Positions 34,357 to 44,105 are shown, counted from the first letter of the stretch. The stretch: 64,000 bases of DNA from Myxococcus stipitatus DSM 14675 (GCF_000331735.1 NC_020126.1:9551501-9615500); one strand, 5' to 3'. Notes: a model not told the origin generated them from the letters alone. Program-made: numbers and translations.

Positions 34357-35987
34357 ACTCCTTCCGACTACCGCTCCTCGTCCTGGCGCTGGGAGGAGCC
34401 ACGCTCGCCTCCGCCCAGCCCGACACCCGCTTCGACGTGCAGATGTTCCGCCCGTCGGGCGCGCCCCAGGACCTGGTCCTCGTCTCCCAGTCGCGCCCGC
34501 TCTCCCACCTGTCCGTCGCCGCCGGCCCGTACTTCAGCTACTCGCTCAATCCCCTCACCCTCGTCCCCGAGGGCGGTGACCTCGAGAAGATCAGCCTGGT
34601 GGGCAACCGCCTCCAGCTCGACGTCATGGCCATGGTGGGCCTGTTCGACTGGGCCGAGATTGGCGTCGACATGCCGCTCATCCTCGCGCAGGGCGGACAG
34701 AACCTGGAGGTCATCGGCACCGAGGGAAGCGTCGAGAGCTTCGTGCTGGGCGACCTGCGCCTCTCCGGCAAGGTGGCCGTCCCCGGCCTGCGCCGCCCCG
34801 CCGAGGGCAAGGGCTGGGGCGCCGCGCTCACCCTCAACGTCAGCTTCCCCACCGGCGCCCAGGACGCGTTCGCCGGAGAAGGCGAGCTCACCTGGGCCCC
34901 GGGCCTCGTCGTGGACTACCGCTTCGGCAACGGCATCCTGCTGGCGCTCAACGGCGGCTTCTGGAAGCGCCCGGACCGCGTCTTCGACGGGGTGGCCATC
35001 GGCGACATGATGCCCTTCGGCGTCGGCGCGGAGGTTCCCATCCTCCGAGGCAGCGGCATCACCGCGCTGGGCCTCGTCAGCGGCGCGGTGGGACTCAAGA
35101 AGGCCCCGGGCACCGAGCGACAGGTCCCCGCGGAGCTGCTCATCGGCCTGCGCTGGTACAGCTCCACCGGCGTGACGTTCACCTTCGGCGGTGGCGCGGG
35201 CTGCGGCTGCTCGCTGGCGTCCCCCACGCTCAGCTTCTTCACGTCCATCATCTGGATTCCGGCCAAGACGCGCGAGTGGGAGGCCCTGGAGCGCTTCAAG
35301 GAGCCCCCCGAGCCCACGCCGCCGCCTCCGCCTCCCATCGACCCGGATGGCGACTCGGTGATTGGCACGGGCGACAAGTGCCCGGACGTGGCCGGCCCCG
35401 TGGAGAACGCGGGCTGCCCGGACACGGACCGCGATGGCGACGGCATCGTGGACCGCCTCGACCGGTGCCCGGAGTTCCCGGCCGGAAGCCGTGGCCGAGA
35501 GGGCTGCCCCCTGGCGCGCCAGAGCCGGAACAAGATCGTCATCCTGGAGCAGGTGAACTTCGCCACGGACCAGGACGTCATCCTCTCGGAGTCCTTCCCC
35601 ATCCTGGAGGAGGTCGCGCGGGTGATGAACGAGAACCCGCAGATGGACCGCGTGCTGGTGGAGGGCCACACGGACTCGCGCGCGAGCGACGCGTACAACC
35701 TGGACCTGTCGCGCCGCCGCGCCTCCAGCGTGAGGCGCTTCCTGGTGGAGACGGGCGTGGCGGCGGACCGGGTGTGCTCGCAGGGCTTCGGCCGCAGCCA
35801 GCCGTTGTCCGACAACGAGACGGAAGAAGGCATGGCCCTCAACCGCCGCGTCGAGTTCACCATCCAGCCGCCGAGCGACGGCCCCCGCCCGCCCTGCCCC
35901 GAGGACGCCGCGAACAAGAAGGGCAAGCGCTCCCGCCCGAAGGCTCCGGGCTCGCAGACGAAGTCCGGGACCGAGCCCAAGCCGTAG
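34353..35987 (+). CDS. traB: TraB: OmpA-like outer membrane partner of TraA
   Basis: 544 aa (M. xanthus TraB is close to this). A signal peptide ends at LASA. Residues about 20-300 alternate as an outer-membrane beta-barrel. A Pro-rich linker (PTPPPPPPIDPD) leads into a thrombospondin-type-3-like calcium region (DPDGDSVIGTGDKCPD, DTDRDGDGIVDRLDRC). The last 150 aa are an OmpA peptidoglycan-binding domain with VEGHTDSRAS and NRRVEF. It is cotranscribed and translationally coupled (ATGA) with traA; in M. xanthus both are required for outer membrane exchange. A strong bidirectional hairpin follows. Confidence 0.93.
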   Translation: MNSFRLPLLVLALGGATLASAQPDTRFDVQMFRPSGAPQDLVLVSQSRPLSHLSVAAGPYFSYSLNPLTLVPEGGDLEKISLVGNRLQLDVMAMVGLFDWAEIGVDMPLILAQGGQNLEVIGTEGSVESFVLGDLRLSGKVAVPGLRRPAEGKGWGAALTLNVSFPTGAQDAFAGEGELTWAPGLVVDYRFGNGILLALNGGFWKRPDRVFDGVAIGDMMPFGVGAEVPILRGSGITALGLVSGAVGLKKAPGTERQVPAELLIGLRWYSSTGVTFTFGGGAGCGCSLASPTLSFFTSIIWIPAKTREWEALERFKEPPEPTPPPPPPIDPDGDSVIGTGDKCPDVAGPVENAGCPDTDRDGDGIVDRLDRCPEFPAGSRGREGCPLARQSRNKIVILEQVNFATDQDVILSESFPILEEVARVMNENPQMDRVLVEGHTDSRASDAYNLDLSRRRASSVRRFLVETGVAADRVCSQGFGRSQPLSDNETEEGMALNRRVEFTIQPPSDGPRPPCPEDAANKKGKRSRPKAPGSQTKSGTEPKP

Positions 35988-35998
35988 TTCCCAGCCCG

Positions 35999-36029
35999 GC
36001 GCCCTCCCCCTGTCAGGGGAGCGGCGCCG
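35999..36029. terminator. Bidirectional hairpin terminator after traAB
   Basis: GGCGCCCTCCCC at 35999-36010 pairs with GGGGAG-C-GGCGCC at 36017-36029 (one bulged C) around a 6-nt loop. It lies 12 nt after traB and 10 nt beyond the convergent lipoprotein stop. Confidence 0.65.
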
Positions 36030-36038
36030 CGGGGCGAC

Positions 36039-36908
36039 TCACGGGACGACGAACTCCGCGGCGGTGCGTCTGCGGCCTGCGACGACGGAGACAATGGCCC
36101 GGCCCGTGCCCACCGCCGTCACCCGGCCATCCTGGGACACCGACACCACGGCCGCGTCCGACGTGAACCACTCCAGCGGCACGGTGTCGAGCACCACGCC
36201 GTTGCGGTTGAAGGCCCGCGCCTGGAGCATCACCGACTGGCCCGGGCGCTGGAATTGATGGTGGGTGAGGTTGAGGCCCAGCCGCGCGAAGTCGGCGGGC
36301 ACCACCTGGACGGCGATGTGCCGGGACAGATGCCCCAGGCTCGCGCTCACCGTGGCCGAGCCGGGCCGCACCGCCACCAGTTGTCCATCCTCCACGCGCG
36401 CCACCGTCTCGTCCGACGAGGTGAACTCCGGCGTGGCCTCAGCGAGCGAGGCGCCTTGCTCATTGCGCGCCATCACCCGCAGCTTGATGGTGCGCCCCAC
36501 CTCCATGAAGTCCGAGCCCGGGGCGCGCACGTCCAGCGAGTTGAGGATGACCAGGTCCAACGGCAGGGCCTCGCGCACCTTGCCGCCCGTGACACCGATG
36601 ATGGTCTTCCCGGACTTGCGCACCGTCATCACGCCGTCCTGCACCAGGGCCACGTCTGGAGCGGAGCTGGTCCAGCGCAGCTTCGGCTCGGACATGCGCT
36701 GGCCCTCGGCGTCGAGGACCACGTAGTCCAGCTTCACGTTCTGCCCCGGCGTGCGCAGGAAGCGCGACTCCAGCGGCTCGAAGGTCAGTGAAGCGGGCGA
36801 CGGCCCACAGGCGGTCAGCAGCCCGAGAGCAAGAACCAGGAGGGCATGGATAGAGAGGCGCGGCGTCTTCACGGCGGCGGCGACAACGGGCGAGGGCGGG
36901 AGTGGCAC
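36039..36908 (-). CDS. Lipoprotein with bacterial Ig-like (Big2) repeats
   Basis: 289 aa from GTG 36908 (GTG 36872 is an alternative). The signal peptide ends in lipobox LLTAC. The mature part is all-beta with repeated Big2-type modules: WTSSAPDVALVQDGVMTV, FTSSDETVARVEDGQLVAV, FTSDAAVVSVSQDGRVTAV. The three-fold pattern (W/FTSsD..VA.V..G.V.aV..G.A.V) is typical of Big2/BID2 surface proteins. It probably sits in the outer membrane as a structural or adhesive module. It is convergent with traB, and its own promoter must lie in the 117-nt gap at 36909-37025. Confidence 0.82.
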   Translation of the reverse strand: MPLPPSPVVAAAVKTPRLSIHALLVLALGLLTACGPSPASLTFEPLESRFLRTPGQNVKLDYVVLDAEGQRMSEPKLRWTSSAPDVALVQDGVMTVRKSGKTIIGVTGGKVREALPLDLVILNSLDVRAPGSDFMEVGRTIKLRVMARNEQGASLAEATPEFTSSDETVARVEDGQLVAVRPGSATVSASLGHLSRHIAVQVVPADFARLGLNLTHHQFQRPGQSVMLQARAFNRNGVVLDTVPLEWFTSDAAVVSVSQDGRVTAVGTGRAIVSVVAGRRRTAAEFVVP

Positions 36909-36984
36909 GCATCTTAACCACGCCCGACCTCCCTCAGGCGAGCCACGAAGAAACCGGCTCCAGGCCCCCCACTCGCGCCTCTGT

Positions 36985-37007
36985 TGCCCGGAGCACGCTC
37001 CCGGGCA
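36985..37007 (-). terminator. Hairpin terminator downstream of the HD phosphohydrolase gene
   Basis: TGCCCGG at 36985-36991 pairs with CCGGGCA at 37001-37007 around a 9-nt loop, 19 nt past the stop at 37026 on the minus strand. It would close the kinase-HEAT-HD operon. Confidence 0.5.
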
Positions 37008-37025
37008 GGCGGCCTGCGCCCTCCC

Positions 37026-38375
37026 CTACGCGAAGAGGAAGTGGGGGACGTTGAAGTCACTCTCGGTGGAATCGAGGGACGCGACGATGGTGAGCTTCTG
37101 GCCGGGCTCGGCCAGGTCGACGACGTAGTCCGCCTTCGTCCGCCCCGCCCCCTGGATGACGCGGACGCGGGGCCTGGCCGCCTGCGCTGAATCCGTGGGG
37201 ACATCCATCACCACGCCCAGCTGCCCGCCCGACAGGCGCACCAGCGTCCCCACCGGATAGAAGCCGGCCACCGAGGTGAACAGCCGCACCACCCTCGGGT
37301 CGAACCGGGTGCCGGCCCGGTGGGTGATGAGCCGCAGCGCCGTGTCCGGGGCCAGCCCCGGGTGGGGCGGCGCGGGGAAGGTGAGCAGGTCGAAGGCACA
37401 GGGCACCGCGAGCATCCGCCCCACCAGTCCCGCGGGCCGCTGCGCCTGACCGCTCCACAGCGGCTGGAGGCAGTCGTGCGCGGCCACCACGCGCTCCAGG
37501 CGGTTCGGCTCCAAGGGGCGATGCAGGAGCCGCAGCGCGGTCTTCAGCGGCCCTCGTCGCGCCAGCAGCTCATGCGAGGTCCGGTCGAACTCCTGCTCCG
37601 GGGAGAGCGTGGTGGTGCCTCGGCCCAGGTCGTGGAACAGACCGCTCAGCGCCAGGTCCAGTTGCTGCGCGCGAGACAGCCCCAACCGCCGCGCCATCAG
37701 CAACGACAGCACCGCCACCGCCGCGCCGTGTTGCCCTCCGTCCACGTCCGTGCGGCGGAAGCGCGTGAGTCCCACCAGGAGGGCTTCGTGCCCCACGGAG
37801 ACCTCGGCCAGCCGCAGCAGCACGCGGCGGAAGCGCTCCACGCGCACCTGGGCTTGCGAGGCGATGACGTGCTTGAGGAGGACGACGAGCCGCGCGTAGT
37901 AGCGCAGCATCACCTCGCGCGGCGTCAGCGCGCTGTTGGACGTCAGCACCTCCCGCAGGCGGATGGGGCCCAGCTTCTCCAGGAGGATGCCCTGGGGCTT
38001 CTGGGTGCGCCGATGCTTCTGGAAGGCGAGGAGGAAGGCGCGCAGGTGCTCCCGGCGCAGGCCCGTGCCGAAGGAGATCTCCTGCACCTGGAGGTTCTCC
38101 AGGTAGCGCCGCAGCGAGACGGCGGTGTCCAGGTGCTCCTCGCCCAGCTTCATCCGTGTGCCGCAGAGGAAGGGGATTCCGCCCACGCACTGGAGCTCCA
38201 CGGACGCGCGTCCGCGCAGCTCCGCGTCCAGCACCGCGCCCAGCTCCTCGATGCCCTCCTTCACTCCCGCGTTGTCCACGTCATGCAGGGACACCGTGTT
38301 CAAGCACCGCACCATGAGCCCCATGAGCCGGGGCCCCACCTGCGCCGCTTCCTCTCGCGTCGTCTCCGTGTTCAT
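37026..38375 (-). CDS. HD-domain phosphohydrolase (HD-GYP-like)
   Basis: 449 aa. The N-terminal 200 aa is helical and unassigned. Residues about 215-370 are an HD domain: GQHGAAVAVL supplies an early His, SGLFHDLGRG is the HD signature, and later histidines lie in RTSHELLARRG and VVAAHDCL. The GYP residues of c-di-GMP phosphodiesterases are not evident, and the region RVVRLFTSVAGFYPVGTLVRL is the usual C-terminal end of HD-GYP proteins, so it may be a degenerate member. It lies 25 nt behind the HEAT-repeat gene on the same strand. Confidence 0.78.
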   Translation of the reverse strand: MNTETTREEAAQVGPRLMGLMVRCLNTVSLHDVDNAGVKEGIEELGAVLDAELRGRASVELQCVGGIPFLCGTRMKLGEEHLDTAVSLRRYLENLQVQEISFGTGLRREHLRAFLLAFQKHRRTQKPQGILLEKLGPIRLREVLTSNSALTPREVMLRYYARLVVLLKHVIASQAQVRVERFRRVLLRLAEVSVGHEALLVGLTRFRRTDVDGGQHGAAVAVLSLLMARRLGLSRAQQLDLALSGLFHDLGRGTTTLSPEQEFDRTSHELLARRGPLKTALRLLHRPLEPNRLERVVAAHDCLQPLWSGQAQRPAGLVGRMLAVPCAFDLLTFPAPPHPGLAPDTALRLITHRAGTRFDPRVVRLFTSVAGFYPVGTLVRLSGGQLGVVMDVPTDSAQAARPRVRVIQGAGRTKADYVVDLAEPGQKLTIVASLDSTESDFNVPHFLFA

Positions 38376-38400
38376 CGCTCGACGTCCCCCGGTCTTCCGC

Positions 38401-40149
38401 TCAACCCACCGGTGCCAGCTGCGCCAACGCCTCCCGACAGGCCTGCTTGAGCAAGCGGGGCGCGAACAGCTTGTTCGCCACCGCCTCCAGGAGCGGCCGG
38501 GCCCTCGGGTCCCCGAGGATGCCGATGCACTGCGCGCAGTGGACCTTCATCTCGGTCTCCAGCTCGCGCTCGAAGGCGGAGCGGAGCGCCGCGCCGGCGA
38601 TGGGCCCGCCCAGGTCCGCCAGCGCGCGCAACACGGCCATGCGCTCGCGGGACTCCATGCGGGCCTCGAGCCGAGCCACCAGCGGCCCCACCGCCGCGTC
38701 CACGCCGTACCGCACGAGCAACACCAGCACGGCGCCGCGCACTCCCGCCGAAGGGTCCGCGAGCAGCTTCAAGAGCGGCGCGCGCTGCGACTCCACGTCC
38801 CGAGGACTCAGCCGCGCCAGCAGCGCCGCCCGCACCTCCGGTCGAGGATGTCCCAGCAGCGCCGCCGTCAGCGCCTGCGCCTCCGGCCCCGACTCGCGCA
38901 GGGACTGCAACCAGTCCAGGTCCTTCTCGCCCAGGGACGACGCCCGCGCCACCAGCACGCCCAGCGAGATGCCTCTGCGCACGAGCAGCTTCGCGAGCGC
39001 GCCGCGGGCCTCGGGCGAGGGCAGCTCGAAGAGCAGGTCCGTCGCCCCCTGCAACGCATCGCGAGGCAGCGTGCTCAAGAGTTCCAGCACGCGCAGCAGC
39101 ATCCCTGGCTGCGCGGTGGCCTGGGCCAGGGCGAAGCGCATCCCCTCGCGGAAGAACAACCGGGTGACGAAGAACAGGTCCGGAGCGCGGGCCGAGGACG
39201 CTCGCGCATCCCGCGTCATCCCCTGCACCACCTGCGACAGCTCCGCCCAGTGCCCGTGGGACACCATCCCCGACAGCAGCTCCTCCATCCACCCGAGGAG
39301 CTCCGCGCGCTCCTCCTCTCGGCACACCGCGAGCAGCCCCCACACCACCCACACGCTGCGCTCCTGCACGCCCTCGCCCTTGCGCTCACGCTCCAGCAGC
39401 GCCCGCAGCTCCGCCAGCTCCGCGTCACTCGAGCCCGTGAAGGCGGGAGCCCCCGTGCGCAGCAGGTCCTGCGCGCTGACGGGAGCAAGCACCTCCGCCT
39501 CCAGCCGCGCCAGCCACTCGTCATGCCCCACGGGGCGACGCTTGCTCGAGCCCGAGCCCTGGCGCCGCGTGAGCTCCGTGAAGAGCTGCTCCTCGCGCTC
39601 GGCGAGCTGCGCCTCCGCCTGCGCCGACTCGCCCGTGTCCGTCGAGGCGGGCACCTCCGCGACGACCAGCTCGATGTCCTCGAAGCCCCGCTCCCAGAAC
39701 CAGGTGTAGAAGTCGTACTCCGGCGGCAGGTTGCGCTGGAGCGCCCGGTGCCACATGCCCAGGAAGGCACCCAGCTCCTCCACTTCGAGTCCAGGTTGCA
39801 ACAGTATCTCCTGGACACCTTCCAGGAAGAGGGGCCGCGTCACGGAGTCCTTCGCGGACGCCGCCTCCACCAGCACCACATCCCCCAGCAGCAGCATCGA
39901 GGAGCGGATGTGCAGCACCACCGCCTCGCCCGACACGTCATGGAAGCGCCGCACCGCCTCCCCCAGTCGCTGCTGGACCTCCACCAGCGCCGAGTGCCCC
40001 TCCGCATAGAAGCGATAGGAATTGAGCACCTTGTTCAACGCATGCCCCACCTCCGTCGCCACCTCCTCACGAGAGAGGACGGGAGACGTCGCGGAGACCG
40101 GGGCGGGGACCTGACCTCTGGGAATGGGAGCAGGCATGGCGTTAGCCAT
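38401..40149 (-). CDS. HEAT-repeat protein
   Basis: 582 aa, no signal peptide. The N-terminal 280 aa has a helical domain similar in start to the following HD protein (ALNKVLNSYRFYAEGHSALVEV, comparable to LMVRCLNTVSLHDV in the HD protein). The C-terminal half is a run of HEAT repeats (HPRPEVRAALLARLSP, DPSAGVRGAVLVLLVRYGVDAAVGPLVARL, GDPRARPLLEAV). HEAT arrays are scaffolds for protein-protein binding. Cotranscribed with the Ser/Thr kinase upstream (50-nt gap) and the HD protein downstream (25-nt gap), it likely links the two. No enzymatic motif is seen. Confidence 0.78.
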   Translation of the reverse strand: MANAMPAPIPRGQVPAPVSATSPVLSREEVATEVGHALNKVLNSYRFYAEGHSALVEVQQRLGEAVRRFHDVSGEAVVLHIRSSMLLLGDVVLVEAASAKDSVTRPLFLEGVQEILLQPGLEVEELGAFLGMWHRALQRNLPPEYDFYTWFWERGFEDIELVVAEVPASTDTGESAQAEAQLAEREEQLFTELTRRQGSGSSKRRPVGHDEWLARLEAEVLAPVSAQDLLRTGAPAFTGSSDAELAELRALLERERKGEGVQERSVWVVWGLLAVCREEERAELLGWMEELLSGMVSHGHWAELSQVVQGMTRDARASSARAPDLFFVTRLFFREGMRFALAQATAQPGMLLRVLELLSTLPRDALQGATDLLFELPSPEARGALAKLLVRRGISLGVLVARASSLGEKDLDWLQSLRESGPEAQALTAALLGHPRPEVRAALLARLSPRDVESQRAPLLKLLADPSAGVRGAVLVLLVRYGVDAAVGPLVARLEARMESRERMAVLRALADLGGPIAGAALRSAFERELETEMKVHCAQCIGILGDPRARPLLEAVANKLFAPRLLKQACREALAQLAPVG

Positions 40150-40199
40150 TCATTGAAGGCACGTCAGGGAATGAAATCCAGAATCCATCCAGGGGGTCT

Positions 40200-43100
40200 T
40201 CATGCGCGGGGGGACTGGGCCTCCAGCGCGCCCAGGGCTTGGGTGGCCAGGGCTTCTCCCTCTCTCCAGCCAGACAGACGCGCGCGCTCCCGAGCCCGCA
40301 CCAATCGCTCACGTGCCTCGTCCACGCGGCCTCCCGCGCCCAGAAGACGCCCTGCGTTGTAGTGGATGCGCGCCGCCTCCTGGGCGTCTCCTCCCTGCTC
40401 CGCCAGGGTGAGCGCGCGCTCCAGCTCCGTCAGCGCGGGGGCGTGCTCGCCCGCGAGGACACGCAGGCCCGCGAGGTTGGAGAGGGCTCGGGCCTGTCCC
40501 ACCAGGCTGCCCGCGGCGCGGGCCTGCTCTGCGGCACGGGTGAAGCTGGTGCGAGCCTTCTCCGGCTGCTGGAGCCGAAGCTGGAGGCGACCCAACAGGT
40601 TGAGGTGCTCCCAATAGAAGTCCGCGGCCCGCGCGGCCCGGCCGCCCATGCGATGGAAGGCCTGGGTGAGCAACTCCACCGCGCCGGAGCTGTCGCCGCG
40701 CGCCTCACGGGCGCGAGCCCGCTCTCCCAGCACCCACGCCTCCACCTCCGGGTCCATCGCGGCGGCGTCTCGAATCGCCTGCAGCCGCGCCTCCGCGGAC
40801 GCCACGCGGCCCAGCTTGAGCTCCGCGGACGCGATGCGCCGCACCACCTCCGCGCGAGCCGCGAGCGCCTCCGAGTCGGGGAGCTTCTCCAGCCAGGGCA
40901 CCGCCAACGGCTCCACGGCCGTGGGCTCCACTTGCGCAAGACAGGTGCAGGCCCGCGTCAGCATCCCGAGCTGCCACAACCGCGAGGAAGGCGTGGCCCC
41001 CGGTTGCTCCCCCATGGCCCGCTTGAAGTAGTCGGAGGCCGCGCGCCACTCCCCTCGGGCGAAGAGCCGCTCACCGGCGCGCTCACACGCCCCGGCGGCC
41101 TGGGGTGAAGCGGCGGCGAGCAGGTGGTCCGCCACGCGCACCTCCCGCGCGGGCTCGGCCGCGAAGGACTCCTGCCCCAGCGCATCGGCCAGTTCCTGAT
41201 GCGCGCGACGCACCGCGCTCGCGGGCTGCCGCTCCAGCAACACCTGGCGCGCCAGCTCCTGTTGAAAGCGGAAGGTGCCGGGACGCTCGCGCAGCTCCGT
41301 CAGCCAGCCGTCCACGACGAGCAGCTCGGCGGCATCGGCCGCGCCGCCATCGTCCGCGACAGAGGCCCGCACCAGCGAGGCGGAGAAGACGGAGCCCTCC
41401 ACGGCCGCGCGCGACAGGAAGCGCTGGAGCTGAGCGGGGAGCAGGTCCAGACGCGCCCCCAACGCCAGACCCAGGCTGTCCGGCAGCACCGTGCTCGCCA
41501 GTGGCGCCGTGGAATGCCAGACACCGCCCAGCCGCTGCACGGCGCCGCGGTCGACCAGGGCCCGCATCAGCTCCAGCGCGAAGGAGGGATTGCCGTGCGC
41601 ACGCTCGACGATGAGCTTCTCCACCTCCGGACTCGGCGGCGCGCCGAGCGTCGCCTCCAGCAGCGCGCGGAGCTCCAGCCGGGGCATGCCCTCCAGCGAC
41701 GAGTACGGGAGCGCGGCGAGCGACACGGGCAGCGCGTCCGGCGCCGTCGTCGCCACCAGCGCCACGCGAGAGTCCGGCGCGCGAAGGAGCATCAGCAACA
41801 GCTCCAGCGACACGACATCCGCGTGGTGCACGTCATCCACGAGCAGCAGCAGTCCACCCGGACGAGCGGCGCGCGACAGCGTCTCCACCACCGCGGAGTC
41901 CGCCGCGTGAAGCAGCCCGGAGGGCCCTCCCGAGGACAGCCGCCGCCACAGCGCGGAGACCTCCTGCGCGGAGAACCCCAGCGAGCCCAACGACTGAAGC
42001 GGCGCACCCTCCGACGTGGGCCCCAGCATCCGCGCGAGCCCCGTGAGCACCGAGCGCATCAACCCCATCGCCCCCGTGCCCCGCAGGTCCTCCGCGCTGG
42101 TCCTCACCACCCGCAGGGAGGCCACGCTCGCGGCGCGCTCGGCCACGGCCTCCAGGAGGCGGCTCTTTCCCATGCCCGCGCCTCCCGCGAAGAGGCGTCC
42201 TCCGCTCTGTCCCGCGCACACGCCCTCCACCACGGACCGGGCCGCCGCCAGCACCTCCGCGCGCCCCACGAAGGGCACGCTGCGAACCACTCCCCCCAGG
42301 CCCTCCACGCGCCAGACGACACCTGACGGCAGCGTGCGCTCGGCGCCGAAGCGCACCCCGTCATCCAGCAGGGCCTTCGCGGCCGGGCCCGCCAGCACCT
42401 CACCCGCGCCCGCGGCCTGGGCCAGCACGACGGACCGCTCCAGCGCCGCCCCCGTCACGCGCCACGGGGTGCGCCCACCGCCACCGCTCACCAGCACGGC
42501 GTCGAACTCCAGCCCGGCCTTCAGCAAGAGCACGGCGGACAGCGACAGCGTCTCCACCGCGCGCATCAACTCGAGGGCGCAGCGGACCGCGCGGAGCGGG
42601 TCATCCCGCCGCGACACGGGGAGGCCGAACGCCACGCTCCAGCGAGCCTCGGTGAGCTGCACCACCTCCGCCTCGTGCCGCTCGGCGATGGAGGCAGCCA
42701 GGTCCATCAACTGGCCCAGCGTCTCCATCCCCTCCTCGTCCCCCAGCGTCTGGCGCAGCGAGTCCGCGCCCTCCAATTCCACCGTGACGATGACCAGCTT
42801 GCGCTTGAGCGAGCCGGACTCCCGTCCTCGAATCCGCGCGGTGGCCGCGGGCGCCCCCTCCACCAGCCGGGAAGCGTCCATCGCGGGCAGCGTGGAGGAC
42901 TCCTGGAGCTCGGTCGGCGGGGCGTCCGCGTCGACGAACTGCCCCGTCGTGACCTCGGCCACGTCCTCTGCCTTCACCGCCGCCGGGCGCGACGAGCCCC
43001 CCGAAGGCGTCTCCGGGGCCACGACGCCCAGGGCACTGCCACAGTGAGGACAGAAGCGGCTGGTGCCGCTCGTCGACTGGCCACAGCGAGGACACGACAC

Positions 43101-44105
43101 GGTGGACACGGAGCCGCGCGGCAGCTGGTTGCCGAGTCCCACCGTGGACTCACGCATCCTCGAGCGCACCCTCTCGCCCACCAGCCGCTCGGCCGTCGCG
43201 GCGACCGAGTCCTCGGGGCCGCGAGGGTTCTCATCCAGATACTCCTGGAGCGCGCGGGCCACGTCGGCGCAGCGCTCGAAGCGCTGCTCACGCGGCTTGG
43301 CCAGCATGCGCAGGATGATGGAGTCCAGGCGCGGAGAGACTCCATCGACGAGCATCGACGGCTTGAGCGCGGGGGTGAGCGCGATGCGGCGCATCGCCTC
43401 CGGCGGGTTGTCCGTCTCGACCAGGGGCCGGTGCGTCACCAACTCCCACAGCACGACCCCCAGCGCGTACTGGTCGCTGCGCCCATCGAGCGGCTGGTTG
43501 CGAATCTGCTCGGGCGACATGTAGCGCAGCTTGCCCTTGAGGATGCCGGTGCGCGTGCGCGTGGAGCGATTGCTCGCCTTGGCCACGCCGAAGTCCACCA
43601 CCTTCGTCACGCCATCCAGCCGCACCATGATGTTCTGCGGGCTGATGTCGCGGTGGACCAACTCCAACGGCAGGCCCTGGGCATCCACGGCCTGGTGCGC
43701 ATGGTCCAGCCCCAGCGCCGCGTCGCGGATGACCTCCACGCAGACGGCCGGACTCAGCGCGCTGCCCGTGCGCGAGGCCGTGCGCGACAAGCGCCCCAGG
43801 TGCTCGCCCTCGATGTACTCCATGGCGATGTAGAAGGTCCCCTCCCACTCGCCCACCTCGAACACGGAGACGACGTTCGGGTGGTTGAGGCGCGCGGCCA
43901 CTCGCGCCTCGTCCAGGAACATCTCCAACGAGCCCTCCTGCTCCAGCAGGTCCGGCAGCAGGCTCTTGAGGATGACGGTGCGCTCGAAACCACTGACACC
44001 CACCTGTCGGGCCAGGAAGATTTCTCCCATGCCCCCCACGGCAAGCCGGTTCAGCACCGCATAGCGGCCAAAGACGAGCGGAACCTGACTGCTGGCGGAC
44101 GTCAT
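40200..44105 (-). CDS. Multidomain Ser/Thr kinase - zinc ribbon - cyclase-like - AAA ATPase - TPR protein
   Basis: 1301 aa. Domains in order: a Hanks-type protein kinase (about 14-290) with Lys47, catalytic HRD (Asp153) and DFG (Asp171); a zinc ribbon (about 345-370: CPRCGQ...CPHCG); a class III nucleotide-cyclase-like segment (about 430-620) lacking the catalytic aspartates; an AAA/ORC-like ATPase with Walker A GGAGMGKS (Lys647) and Walker B LLLVDDVHH; then a long TPR-type helical array to the end. This resembles the large myxobacterial PKN-ATPase-TPR kinases and eukaryotic-like signal integrators. It starts the unit kinase-HEAT-HD. The C-terminal TPRs should select substrates or partners. 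Confidence 0.9.
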   Translation of the reverse strand: MTSASSQVPLVFGRYAVLNRLAVGGMGEIFLARQVGVSGFERTVILKSLLPDLLEQEGSLEMFLDEARVAARLNHPNVVSVFEVGEWEGTFYIAMEYIEGEHLGRLSRTASRTGSALSPAVCVEVIRDAALGLDHAHQAVDAQGLPLELVHRDISPQNIMVRLDGVTKVVDFGVAKASNRSTRTRTGILKGKLRYMSPEQIRNQPLDGRSDQYALGVVLWELVTHRPLVETDNPPEAMRRIALTPALKPSMLVDGVSPRLDSIILRMLAKPREQRFERCADVARALQEYLDENPRGPEDSVAATAERLVGERVRSRMRESTVGLGNQLPRGSVSTVSCPRCGQSTSGTSRFCPHCGSALGVVAPETPSGGSSRPAAVKAEDVAEVTTGQFVDADAPPTELQESSTLPAMDASRLVEGAPAATARIRGRESGSLKRKLVIVTVELEGADSLRQTLGDEEGMETLGQLMDLAASIAERHEAEVVQLTEARWSVAFGLPVSRRDDPLRAVRCALELMRAVETLSLSAVLLLKAGLEFDAVLVSGGGGRTPWRVTGAALERSVVLAQAAGAGEVLAGPAAKALLDDGVRFGAERTLPSGVVWRVEGLGGVVRSVPFVGRAEVLAAARSVVEGVCAGQSGGRLFAGGAGMGKSRLLEAVAERAASVASLRVVRTSAEDLRGTGAMGLMRSVLTGLARMLGPTSEGAPLQSLGSLGFSAQEVSALWRRLSSGGPSGLLHAADSAVVETLSRAARPGGLLLLVDDVHHADVVSLELLLMLLRAPDSRVALVATTAPDALPVSLAALPYSSLEGMPRLELRALLEATLGAPPSPEVEKLIVERAHGNPSFALELMRALVDRGAVQRLGGVWHSTAPLASTVLPDSLGLALGARLDLLPAQLQRFLSRAAVEGSVFSASLVRASVADDGGAADAAELLVVDGWLTELRERPGTFRFQQELARQVLLERQPASAVRRAHQELADALGQESFAAEPAREVRVADHLLAAASPQAAGACERAGERLFARGEWRAASDYFKRAMGEQPGATPSSRLWQLGMLTRACTCLAQVEPTAVEPLAVPWLEKLPDSEALAARAEVVRRIASAELKLGRVASAEARLQAIRDAAAMDPEVEAWVLGERARAREARGDSSGAVELLTQAFHRMGGRAARAADFYWEHLNLLGRLQLRLQQPEKARTSFTRAAEQARAAGSLVGQARALSNLAGLRVLAGEHAPALTELERALTLAEQGGDAQEAARIHYNAGRLLGAGGRVDEARERLVRARERARLSGWREGEALATQALGALEAQSPRA

